Source: Crambe crambe (taxonomy: Eukaryota > Porifera > Demospongiae > Poecilosclerida > Crambeidae). Taken from it: DNA of 64,000 nt. The notes under the pieces were generated by a model, which was given only the letters and a program-made list of their open reading frames with translations, was not told the origin of the DNA and did not search any database. Positions 1 to 11,104 of the stretch are shown here, piece after piece. Position 1 is the first letter of the stretch; each line of letters starts with the position of its first letter. The stretch spans positions 6,334,139 through 6,398,138 of the forward strand of contig OZ004596.1 in the NCBI GenBank assembly GCA_963924555.1, given 5' to 3'. The translations under genes were made by a program, and so were the position numbers.

Positions 1-3000
1 TCACATTCAGAATTCTAAAAGGCACAAATTTACCATTTGCAGCAGCTGCAACAACACCTTAGTTACCTGGCAGAAGTATTGGAGGCCTCTTGACTCTGTT
101 GAATTTCTTCTTGATTTACATCAAGCAGGTTGTCCACAACAGTCAAGAAGTTTCCGGAAAGCTGCACAAAGATTTGGTCAACTAAGTAGAATATTGAATG
201 CATACATACATCCATACATTTCGGTTTAACTGTTCGTCATTGATATTGTTAGAGACCGTTTCTAATAGACTGGTAGTGATCTCAATGTCCACGGCAGCTA
301 AATTATTTTCATCGCTTGTGATGTTGTCCAAAGTACTGATAGCTTCCTCTGGCTCATCAACCAGCTAAAGCATGATACAGTCATCGTAATAAAGTGACCG
401 GATCATTGATCAACACTGACTGACTTACATTTGCCACTTGACAGAGTCTCCGAGTGGTGCTAGTGAAGTTACAGTCACGGACCATAGCTGTGTCCCAGAC
501 TGCTCCTGTGGAAAATGACCCCACACACATTCGCTGGGCTGTCCTGTTGACATTGCTTCCTGTAATGGCAGAGAGATTGCCACAGGGACAGCCAAGGGTC
601 CGGTTGACACCAATGTCAGTCTCGGGCCACTCTAGAACCACAGTCAATTCATTGGGCTCCAATGGTGGGAGCACTGTTTTTTCTTCTTTACAGCCATCTG
701 AAAGGTTAAAGGTCAACATTATCTAACCTGCAGGTCATGGTCATTATACCAAATCTTTCCACACTTTCCACAGTGATATTTATCTCATTTATCTCCATTG
801 CAGTGACTTGCAAACGTGACACCAACTGACGAGTGAGGTTGGGACTGCCTCCTTGTGGAGCAAGTACTGTTATCAGCAGAGGGATGCTTGTGTTGTCAGT
901 GCCATTGGGTGCTGTTGCCCTGGTGACTGAGTAGATGGTGGCATTACTGCCAAGAGCTACTCCACTGAGACGACTGGAAATCTAAGTAGAAGTGGATGAA
1001 TATGCCTCATTGACTACTGAATTGGCTCATGTTTCATTGACTACTGAATTGGCTCATATCATGTTTCATTTCCTACTCACCAAATTAACACTTGACAGTA
1101 CACTTGACTCATCTTCAGTGGCCCGTCTTCTTCTCCTCTGAGAATGTATTCTCATAACACTTCTGTACTGTGTGATGCCTATAATTAATCACATTAAGGG
1201 TCATGGCTACTGACTCTACCATTCACTGAAGCATGTAGTTAAAACCAATGAAACGTCATCAAATTCTATATGATATGATACCTTTGATATTCACAACTGC
1301 TTCCTTAGATTGGACCACAACACGGTTTTCAGAATCATTTGGATCAAAATTGGAAGCATTGCAGTGATAGAAGCCTCGATTGTTGAGGTCAATTTCTCTG
1401 ATGACAAGTGTTCGTCTGTTCTCTCCCTTGAGCAGCACGCCGTCTTTATACCAGGTGATGTTTGGTTGTGGATCTCCTTCAGCCTCACATGTCAGAGTGA
1501 CAGACATGAACAACTCAGGAAAGGAGGGCAATTCAGGATCCTTGGTTATGTTCACTTCAATAAACGTCTTTCTTCCTAAAGATATATGCATGCAGGGTTT
1601 CATATAAGGAGGGGGCGCAGGGGAAGCTTCCCCCCCCCCCCCCATACAGCTCAACTTCTCCCTCAAACTGACCCAGCTTCCCCCCCCTCCAGGGCTAGAT
1701 CCAGGATTTTTAGTTAGATAGGTGGGGTTGCAGGACTGTCCTGCAGGACTAAGAGCACAAACACTGGACCATGAGGGAAGGAGCATAGTTATTTGGAGGA
1801 CCCATACTCAAACTCAAAGTGACACATGTAAGGTCACACCTCAAATCACGGTACTGAGTTATCTAATGTGTGACCTTGAAAATGTAAGCCAAACATATCT
1901 TCGAAGTGACGTGCATGGTTACAGGTGTGATGGTAAAAGGAAATCACAGTTAGTATGCACCAAGTTATCCAATGTGTGACCTTGAAAGTGAAAGCCAAAA
2001 TGGATGTGTCATGTATACATAGATTGTTTCTTTCTTTGACCGTAGCCACATTAGTTCCTAGTTTAGTTAGCCCACACATGTAACATGTTCTCTCTTCTAA
2101 TTACACTACTTTAGAGGAGAAACACAAGTTATCAAAGAAAAATAGACATTGCTAAGCAAGTAGCTAGGTATGGTCAAATTGCAATGATAGCTTGGGAACA
2201 AAAGGGGGGGATTGCAACCCCCAAAACCCCACCCCTGGATCCAGCCCTGCCCCCCAACTACACGTTCCATGAGCTTCCCCTCCAAGGTGGAATTCCTAGA
2301 TGAAACCCTGGCATGAGAATAAAGATGATGAGGATACCATGGGAACTACTAACTCACTTATAGTGCAGTTAACTCCTCTCCAACCCATGTTACACGTGCA
2401 GAGGTAGCCAGAGGTTTGATTGGAGCATACTCCTCTATCTCCACAGGGTGAGGGAGTGCAGTAATCAATAGGTTCTGAGGTGGTAACGGAATAAAGTACA
2501 CGAGATTCCTCAGATCATCAGCTATTTTTGACCCACCTGGTACAACGTTCAACTCAAAGATGGAAGAAAAAAAAGGTGTGCCCCTGTCAATATTGCTGGG
2601 GTCCACTCGGCAGAAGTACTCCCCTGCATCTCTCAGGCGCACACCAGTGACAGTCAAGGTGCTATTGAGAGCCTCTGAGATGTGAGGGCGGAAGCTTGCT
2701 TCTACCATAGTGGTGGATATAATGCGTCTGCTGGAAGTGAGGATGAAGGTCTCATTGTGAAGCCACACAATGTTAGGAAGAGGGAAACCATCCGCTATGC
2801 ATATGAAAATGGCAGTCGAGTTCTCCACTGTTTCATTCCCACTGTACGATTCATTCAGCAGAATAGGCTCCACTGACAAACAAAGCAGTAAGTGTAATAT
2901 CGTTGCCTTCTCTCTGATATAACACATGCTTAGCTATTATGAATAGTCATGGTCACCATGTGTGGGTAACAATGCTGTACTTTGACCCCCTCCCCACCCC

Positions 3001-6000
3001 CCCCCCTTCCCCCACTACTTACCATGCACAATCAGTTCAAGTGTGGCACTGCCTGTGCCTGCCTCATTGGTGGCATTCAAGGTGAAGAGTCCAGCGTCAA
3101 AGAAGCTCAAATTAGAAATGACCAACATCCTCAGATTGTCACTCAACTGGTACTTAGTATCATTACTAGCCAGCATTGCAACGTCAGATTGCTCCATCGT
3201 CATCTGGTCAAAGTACATCCATGTGATGTTGTCCAATTGGACAGGAGGGAAGGCTCTGGTAATGGAGAAGCCGATTGTAATTGCTGAGGGACGCCCATCT
3301 CGTGTCTCCACACCTATTGGTCGACTCTCAATAGGAATGACTGTTGGAGGGACTGTACAGAATCAGGGAGAGGAGACCAAATGAGATGAAACTCGCACTG
3401 TTTATCAAAAATCGATGAACTCACTATGGGAACTCACTATGGGAACTCCATATGGGAACTCGCTATGGGAACTCACTATGGAAACTCACTATGGGAACTC
3501 ACTATGGGAACTCACTATGGGAACTCGCTATGGGAACTCACTATGGACAATAAGTGAAATGTTGAAAGTCTGGTCTCTGCCATACACATTGGACACATCA
3601 CAACTATACAGGCCAGTGTCTTGCTCCTGAACACTGAGTAAGGTCAGTGTTTGTGAGATGTTTGCAATGGAGCCTAAATCAGTGAAGGTGTTCTCTAGTA
3701 TATATCTGAGTGGTTGTCGTGTGTTGATGGGCCGACCATTACGCAGCCACTGGATGGAGGGCACAGGATCAGCGAGGAAGGAACACACAAATGAGACAGA
3801 TCTGGTTTCAATGGCAATAAAGTCTGCATCTTCTGCCCGTACGTTGCCCTTCACTTCCAAGTCCAGAGATAGAGGACCACCTAAACAAATCAATTAGACA
3901 ATGTTAGTCCATTTTATGGAAGCAGCATATTAAATCAAAACTGATCGTAACTATTGCCAGTTGCTACTTACTGGCGACATTAAGGTATGCAGTAGCAGTA
4001 GAAGTTCCAGCTGGGTTAGAGGCCATGAGTGTGTAATTTCCCTCACTCTCATAGATATCTGCTGTCTCTATGCTGAAGCTAAGGGTCTCCGCTGAAAAAT
4101 TGAAAGAAGAAGGACTGCCATCATATCTTGTGAAATTGGGCAGGATATCCTTTGTGATGACCATGGGAATAGCTTCATCTATTCTGAAAGTGATATTAAC
4201 AGCTCTAGTTCCATTGGCAACTACCACAGGATTCTCCACTGGTTCCACTTTGGGGGCTCCTGTTAATTAAATTGATATAACAGTGATGGGGACTGCTCTA
4301 AGAATGCCCGAGGAATAACTTACTTCGCACAAACAAGCTGAAGTCCATTGAAATGGATGCTGGTGGTAGCCCTGTGATTTGGTTGCTGGCATTGCAAGTG
4401 TACAAGCCACTATCAGACACTTGCACATTGTTGAGGTCCAAAGTGAATGTGGAGTTTTGTAGAGTGTCATTCAGTTCTAATGTACTGGATTTCAGCAAGG
4501 TACCCTCTTTCAGCCACACAAACTCAAGTGTGTGAGATGCTGATAACACACAGGAGAACGACAAACTGTCACCAACGTTCCCATCAGTGCTATAATTAGA
4601 AGAGGCCACAATAGATGCTGGGGCTGTAAGTTGATATAAATGAATTGTGTTGTTCAATAGAGCTGGTTGGACTCACTGAACACAGTTAAGTTTGCAGTAG
4701 CTTGTATGATTCTCCCCAGAAATGGAGAGACAGCTCTGCAAGTGTAAGTGCCTGAGTTGGCTGTCACTGGGTTAGTAAAGATAAGGTTGTAGCGGAAGAT
4801 GCCGTTTCCAGCCTCAGTGAGACCAGTGAAGTTCTCACTGTTGTTCTTGGTCCAGAACAAGGTGAGGTTGGAGGATGATGCTGCTGAACAGTTGAGAGAG
4901 AGTGGAGTTCCTCTTGCCTCCACTAAGTTCATTGGAGTCTCAACAAAAGTGGGATCTGAATACAAAAGAAGATGTAGCTGATTTAACACACACATGCAAG
5001 ATGAGATTTTAAACACACCATTCTTCTCAAAGTAAAGCTGGGCGCTTGCCTCGGAGACAGCTCCAATGGAGTTTGGGACTCCATTTGCAGCCTGACAGAG
5101 ATAGCGGCCTGCAGCACTGACACCAACACTTTTGATGGTGAGGGTGGAAGAAATGATAATCAGACCCTCTCCCGAAGTAGTCATGGTGATGTTATAGGTG
5201 TCCCCAGAGGAGATTGGGACTGGTGAGCTAGTGTTCATTTCCAAGTAACTCCAAGTCACATTGGCTGCTGGTAGGGACTCAAATTGACAGTTCAAAATGA
5301 TGTCAGTTGGACGAAATAGTGCCTGATCAGAAGGTCCTGTCAACAGATTGGGGGGAGCTGTAGGGAGTCATTGAGCATCAATAGCTAGTACAATTGGAAT
5401 ATCTTAATCTTACATGTGAACATCACTCGAGTGTAGTTGGATGATACAGTCAATGGTTGTCCATGAACATTCTCTCCTTCAGCTAGGCAGTGGTAAGAAC
5501 CTGTGGTGTTCAAAACTGCAGGACCAATGGTTATGTTTGACTGGATTGTGTAGAAGTTCAGGACAGATGTGGATATAGTGATCAATGGTTTGTTGCCTGA
5601 AAATTGAGTTCCATTCTTGGCCCATGTGAGAACTGGCATGGGCAAACCAGTGACGGTGCAGCTGAACATGATGGTTTCTCTGGCAGGAACCTCAACTTCT
5701 TCAGGAATTGGATGAACAGTGAACACTGGTGGACCTGCAGATTCAAGTATTGAGTTGATAGTTAATCCAGAATTACTGTAGACTGGGATAGCTACATGGT
5801 GCAACAGCTTACTGGGGATGGGGAATTACTGTAGACTGGTTGTACAGTGGGATAGCTACATGATGCAACAGCTTACTGGGGATGGGGAATTACTGTAGAC
5901 TGGTAGTACAGTGGGATAGCTACATGGTGCAACAGCTTACTGGGGACGCTCAAATTAAAATATCGTGTGTCGACATTTGAAAAATTCCCTGAGTCAGAGG

Positions 6001-9000
6001 AGAGAGAGTTGGAGGCAATGCAGGAGTACCTTCCCATGGAAGACAACTGAAGGTCACATAACTCTAACACTGACATGACATGTAAGGGGTGGACAAGAAG
6101 GTTGGTGATATTCACTCCTGGTGATGATATGAGGAGAGAACCATCCTTATACCAGTTAATCACTGGAGTAGGGTAGCCCCTGGCTGTGCAGGGAGCCGAT
6201 ATACTATCACTGACGTTAGCAACATAGTCACTAGGGAAGATGACCAGCAGAGAGGGCACTGCAGTGGAAGTGATTCTTCAACACATGATGGAGATTTCTC
6301 CCCTCACACTCACCATAGACTGTGACTGTGGCATGATTGAGGTCAGAGCCCAAGAAATTGCTGGCCATACATGTATAGATTCCTGACTGTGAAGGTTGAA
6401 TGGCTGGCAGAGTTAGGGTACTGATCAGTATGGCCTCACTCCCTCCAGGCTGCTCCTCTATGAGTGTGCTATTAAGCATGAGAGGTGCACCTTCTTCCCT
6501 GGCCATAAACCAGAAAACTTGAGGACGGGGGAAACCAGAGACAGAACAGGAGAGGACCACTTCTGTGGACTCACTCACTGTCTGGTTGAGAGGAGGGAGA
6601 GTGATGTTGGGGGCAGCTAGAGGAGGAAGTCACAGGTCATCAACAGATTAATGGAGGGTGTAATTCCTACCTTGCACTGCCAAATAGAAAGAGGCATTGT
6701 CCATGGCCAGGCCTTCGGTGACGTTATTGTAGACAGCACAGACATAAAGCCCAGAGTCCGAGAGCTGGACATTGCACAGGTTCAACACTGACACAGTGAA
6801 GTAACTGGAAGCATTGGAAATGCCACTTCCTGTGATGTTAGCATCCATAGTGAGAGCCATGCCATTTTTGAGCCAGGATATGTGAGGTGGGGGAATGCCA
6901 GCAGCTATGCAGGTGAAGGACAAGTTATCTGTATTATTGCTGGTGGTGTTGGTGGGGAAGACGATCAAGTCTACTGCACCTAATGTGGCACAAATCAACA
7001 ATTACAAGCAGTGAATGGTGTTTCATGAGACATAGCAATGTACTCTGTATGGTGAGAGTGAAGTTTCGTTCATCTGCGCCACTGATGGAGTCGGAGGCTC
7101 TGCAGCTGTACCGTCCAGCATCTGAGAGCTGGAGGTTCTGGAGAGAGAGGACTGAAGTCCTCCTAACAGTCCCTCGTGTGGAGAAGGTGATGATATTCGT
7201 AGTGTTGGGATCCAGTCTGGAGCCATCCTTGAACCAGGAGATCATTGGCAAGGGAATTCCAGAGGCAGAACATGAGAAGGAGACCACACTGCTAACATTG
7301 GCATCAGTGTCTCCAGGAGAGTCGACGATAGTCACATTTTCTAGATAGAATTTGAAACACTATTAAGTTAGGTGCTGTGTTAACTAGTTAACTACCTGAA
7401 GTGACTATGAGTTGGAACATTCTCGAGTCATTCCCATACTCATTGAGAGCCTGACAGCTGAAATTGCCAGTCAGATCTGAAAGGAGCAGCTGAATCTGCA
7501 AAGTTGACTGAATCTGATTCCCAGAAATGGAACTGTAAATATGCACAGTGGGATAGGAACCATTCAGCACTTCCATTCCATTCCTGAACCAAGATAAAGT
7601 GGGGACTGGGAGACCTTGAGCATAGCAAGATAAACTGGTACTGGAACCAGCATTAAAATTTAAAAAATTGCCATGGGGAAATGTGATGATTGGGATGACT
7701 GCATAAATAAGAAGTGGAGCGATATAATAATAGCAGATGACTTGTATGTGAATTGCTCCTCACCATAGACTGTGACTGTGGCCTGATTGAAGTCAGAGCC
7801 CAAGTTATTGCTGGCCATACATGTGTAGATTCCTGACTGTGAAGGTTGAATGGCTGGCAGAGTTAGGGTACTGATCAGTATGGCCTCACTCCCTCCAGGC
7901 TGCTCCTCTATGAGTGTGCTATTAAGCATGAGAGGTGCACCTTCTTCCCTGGCCATAAACCAGAAAACTTGAGGACGGGGGAAACCAGAGACAGAACAGG
8001 AGAGGACCACTTCTGTGGACTCACTCACTGTCTGGTTGAGAGGAGGGAGAGTGATGTTGGGGGCAGCTACAAGAGGAAGTCGCAGGTCATCAACAGATCA
8101 ATGGAAGGTGTAATTCCTACCTTGCACTGCCAAATAGAAAGAGGCATTGTCCATGGCCAGGCCTTCGGTGACGTTATTGTAGACAGCACAGACATAAAGC
8201 CCAGAGTCCGAGAGCTGGACATTGCACAGGTTCAACACTGACATAGTGAAGTAACTGGAAGCATTGGAAATGCCATTCTCTGTGATGTTAGCATCCATAG
8301 TGAGAGCCATGCCATTTTTGAGCCAGGATATGTGAGGTGGGGGAATGCCAGCAGCTATGCAGGTGAAGGACATGTTATCTGTATTATTGCTGGTGGTGTT
8401 GGTGGGGAAGACGATCAAGTCTACTGCACCTAATGTGGCACAAATCAACAATTATAAGCAGTGAATGGTGTTTCATGAATGTACTCTGTATAGTGAGAGT
8501 GAAGTTTCGTTCATCTGCGCCACTGATGGAGTCGGAGGCTCTGCAGCTGTACCGTCCAGCATCTGAGAGCTGGAGGTTCTGAAGGGAGAGGACTGAAGTC
8601 CTCCTAACAGTCCCTCGTGTGGAGTAGGTGATGATATTGGTAGTGTTGGGATCCAGTCTGGAGCCATCCCTGAACCAGGAGATCATTGGCAAGGGAACTC
8701 CAGAGGCAGAACATGAGAAGGAGACCACACTGCTAGCATTGGCAACAGTGTCTCCAGGAGAGTGAACAATAGTTGTGTTTGCTGAATGTTAATGATTATA
8801 GATCAATAAATATTAAAGCTCTTCCAGGGACAGCTATGATTAGCCAGACACATACCATGAAACACATCAATTTGGAATGGAAATGACATGTTACCACCAC
8901 TATTATTAGCATGGCAACTGTACTGTCCCTCATGATCCTGTGAAATGCAGATTTCCAGAACTGACTGAATAAAGCTGAAATTGGTCTCCACTAAAATAGT

Positions 9001-10614
9001 CTCATAAATGCGGACATCAGCTGATTCATTCTGGATCGCTATTCCCTCCCTCAGCCAGATAATGTCGGGAAGAGGCAGGCCATAAGCCACACAAGTGAGT
9101 GTGCTCCCTGTCGAGGCCTCCACTGTGACAGTGTCCTCGGGATGCAGCACAATTTCAGCTCGTAATTCAGCAGGTGGAGGAATTGGAGCTACAAATAAAA
9201 ATCATTATCAAATACTCAAAATTTTGTTTGTGTGATCATAATTATTATTTCAACTCTCTAATCATTACATCCTGACAAATCAAAACTAGCTAGGCTCCTG
9301 CACATAATTTTGAGAATAATAGGAATCTGAGAATCTATCTGGAATAATACAGATATTCTTAGCACTTAGGTAAGTTGCAAGACCCAAGGCAGCACGTGGG
9401 GGCAGCACTCGCTTGGTACAGTGTTTAATAGTGCAGTGTGTGGTATTTTTAATTGTGGTATTTCACTGACCGTCCTGTCCAGCTGTGGGTGCATGATCCA
9501 AAACCATTTTAATGGCACATCAAAGGGAAACTATAAGTTAACCATGTTGTGTATTTCGTTGCACAGAAGATGCAGAGGATGCAACTACATCATGTACATG
9601 TGGAACACCTCTACTATACTAGCTTGTTAGCTTAGCTACTCTAGATTATGCATACAATAGCTAGGAAAATACTACCTACCTACCTACCCAGATGTTAGCA
9701 ATATCAGAGAGTGCAGTAGCACTCTCTATGCAGGGTTAGTACGGAATGGGCATGGCTTCTCTTATTAGAACAATACAAACTGGACTCTCTGTATCTCTTC
9801 TATTCTTGCTACAGGCTCAACTAAACTGGAAAACAATGCAGAAGACGATGATATGTCCGCTCAAACTAGCGTCAACAATCGGCACCAGCCGCCGTCTAAA
9901 TCTGTGATCGTTCATCATCATCATCATCATCTTCTTCTTCTTTGATGGCTGTAACTCCATGATCCTTTCACATATGACAATGAAATTCATATCAACTTGT
10001 GCTTTTACCATCGTTATCCACACAGTTTTCCTCCAAAATAATCAAATGACTTTTCATTACAAACGATACTATGTCAGCCATTTTGAAATTAATGACGTCA
10101 TTTGTCACGCATGAGCATCTGTCATGATCACATGCATATACGTGTGTGCCAACCAGTACCTAGCTAGCTAGCCTCTCTAAATAAAAAATGAGTTGAGAAA
10201 AGGTCATATAAACAAACAAGTGAAAGGGAAAAAAAAATTAAAAGGCCATGTTGTGCTAGCCTGTACTTTTTACCTATAGCAGTTTCTGTGAACAAATATC
10301 AAATTATGCTGACTTCAATAATCCCTACATCACTGCCTAAACAAAGCAGAACTTTTACACTGACACAAACAATTAAAGCAGCTTGGTGGGAGGCATTGAA
10401 GGCAGCATAATTTGATGTTTTTTTGTTCACAGAAACTGCTATAGGTGACTAACACTACATGGCCTTTTTATTTAGCATAATTTTTTTTTCCCTTCATAAA
10501 TTGCTCGATAATAGATAATATGACGATGCCACAACGCTTAAAATTAATACCTGAGATTCCATGAGTTTGCAAGCACCAGCAGAGAACGAGTGTTGATTGC
10601 AGAAGCCCTCTCAT
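1..10614 (-). CDS. Adhesion GPCR N-terminal region with 18 Ig domains, EGF, HRM and GAIN (partial)
   Basis: Partial gene running off the left edge. Exon 1 (10551-10614) encodes a signal peptide starting MRGLLQSTLVLCWCLQ. Seventeen exons follow, from 8856-9188 to 2537-2872, each coding one Ig domain with the usual Cys...W...D-x-G-x-Y-x-C core. Then come an EGF exon (2358-2474, six Cys), an eighteenth Ig (1282-1575), a stretch without a recognised domain (750-981), an HRM-like exon (429-697; W-P-E-T, Cys pairs, A-x-R-x-C) and exons 217-364, 67-161 and 1-14 that look like the start of a GAIN domain. HRM plus GAIN after Ig repeats is the adhesion-GPCR plan, so a GPS site and seven membrane helices are expected beyond base 1. 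Many N-x-S/T sites suggest a heavily glycosylated surface receptor. The ligand cannot be told. A purely secreted Ig protein is the alternative if the helices are absent. Confidence 0.82.
1588..2315. mobile_element. Foldback (MITE-like) element with nested inverted repeats
   Basis: Fills most of the receptor intron between the EGF exon and the last Ig exon. The outer ends are inverted copies: 1588-1610 contains GCATGCAGGGTTTCAT and 2294-2315 contains ATGAAACCCTGGCATG. An inner inverted pair lies at 1690-1705 (CAGGGCTAGATCCAGG) and 2234-2249 (CCTGGATCCAGCCCTG). C-runs sit between the inner and outer arms. No transposase is present, so it would be non-autonomous. Target-site duplications are not clear. 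Confidence 0.55.
1790..1990. repeat. Dispersed repeat, copy 1 (also at 17740-17965)
   Basis: Shares long similar blocks in the same orientation with 17740-17965: GAGTTAT-CTAATGTGTGACC, CTTGAAAATG-AAGCCAAA and GAAATCACAGTTAGT. Within this copy the TGTGTGACCTTGAAA segment occurs twice, near 1870 and 1974. Both copies are intronic, which fits an interspersed element. Confidence 0.5.
3417..3546 (-). repeat. 13-bp tandem array carrying repeated 5' splice donors
   Basis: About ten copies of ACTCACTATGGGA (read on +; slightly degenerate). On the coding minus strand each unit reads CATAGTGAGTTCC and so contains a GTGAGT donor motif. The array abuts the end of the receptor Ig exon 3542-3881, whose own donor is the exon-proximal unit. 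The 13-bp period is not a multiple of three, so use of another copy would shift the frame. Confidence 0.75.
5769..5940 (-). repeat. 64-bp tandem repeat duplicating an exon-end splice donor
   Basis: Nearly three copies with a 64-bp period; GCTTACTGGGG recurs at 5807, 5871 and 5935. On the minus strand each reads CCCCAGTAAGC. The exon-proximal copy is the donor of the Ig exon ending at 5941, so the array looks like an expansion of the exon/intron junction. Confidence 0.7.
6300..8790 (-). repeat. Tandem segmental duplication of three Ig exons (6.3-7.34 kb and 7.75-8.79 kb)
   Basis: The block with exons 6314-6616, 6671-6979 and 7044-7340 is repeated about 1,450 bp downstream as exons 7764-8066, 8121-8429 and 8485-8780. 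Identity is very high and extends through the introns; for example the intron sequence around 7000 recurs around 8450, with a short deletion near 8479. The encoded Ig2-Ig3-Ig4 and Ig6-Ig7-Ig8 are near-identical. Intron similarity points to a recent duplication or to gene conversion. Confidence 0.85.
9189..10550 (-). other. First intron of the receptor gene (1.36 kb)
   Basis: Long intron between the signal-peptide exon and the first Ig exon. It holds the foldback element at 10221-10496 and otherwise AT-rich sequence with short runs (CTAC repeats near 9673, CAT/CTT triplets near 9915). I see no coding potential in it. Confidence 0.65.
10221..10496. mobile_element. MITE-like element with long terminal inverted repeats
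   Basis: The left arm (10221-10310) has GAAAGGGAAAAAAAAATTA, AAAGGCCATG and TATAGCAGTTTCTGTGAACA. The same words occur inverted in the right arm (10405-10496): TGTTCACAGAAACTGCTATA, CATGGCCTTTTT and TAATTTTTTTTTCCCTTC. The spacer is about 100 bp and holds no open frame. No convincing target-site duplication was seen. Confidence 0.6.
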
Positions 10615-11104
10615 CTTCAACTGCTAGTCTGAATTCTTCTTCCACTGGTCAATAAATCGCTGTTCAGAAAATGAACTAGCAAGCTATAATGCATGCACTA
10701 AGTAGCTACTTAATTAATATAGCTAGACCGGTCAGACTCCTGACTAGGCGTGGGATGACTCCCGGGTGGAATTGAGTGAATGTTTGTACCTAGCTAGGGA
10801 GGAAATATTATGCACAGTCTTGGTGAAACCAGTTCAAACAATCTTCACATTCATACATCAGGCAGTCACAATAGTTGCAGGATCTGACAGGAGCAGTAAA
10901 TCCATGACACACCTGCAGGAGTCATTTTTACCAGGTGGGGGAGTCATTTATGCCTTAGGCAGGAATGACTGGGGGACTTTGACACTGGATAGACGTGTGT
11001 TAACGACACCTATGAGTTACATACCAAAGAAATGAAGTATGAATTATAAAATTAGAAAAACTAGTACAGTGGTAGTGTTTTGATTAGGGGCACTGTGTGT
11101 GGTG
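10615..11104. other. Intergenic region between the receptor start and the MED23 stop
   Basis: 490 bp between two genes on the minus strand. It must contain the receptor's upstream region and the MED23 3' end. No further gene, RNA or clear promoter motif was recognised. Confidence 0.5.

Noticed and set aside
698..727. A 30-bp intron between the region at 750-981 and the HRM exon
   Set aside because: It would put the HRM exon out of frame; the donor at 748-749 gives a 52-bp intron with correct phase.
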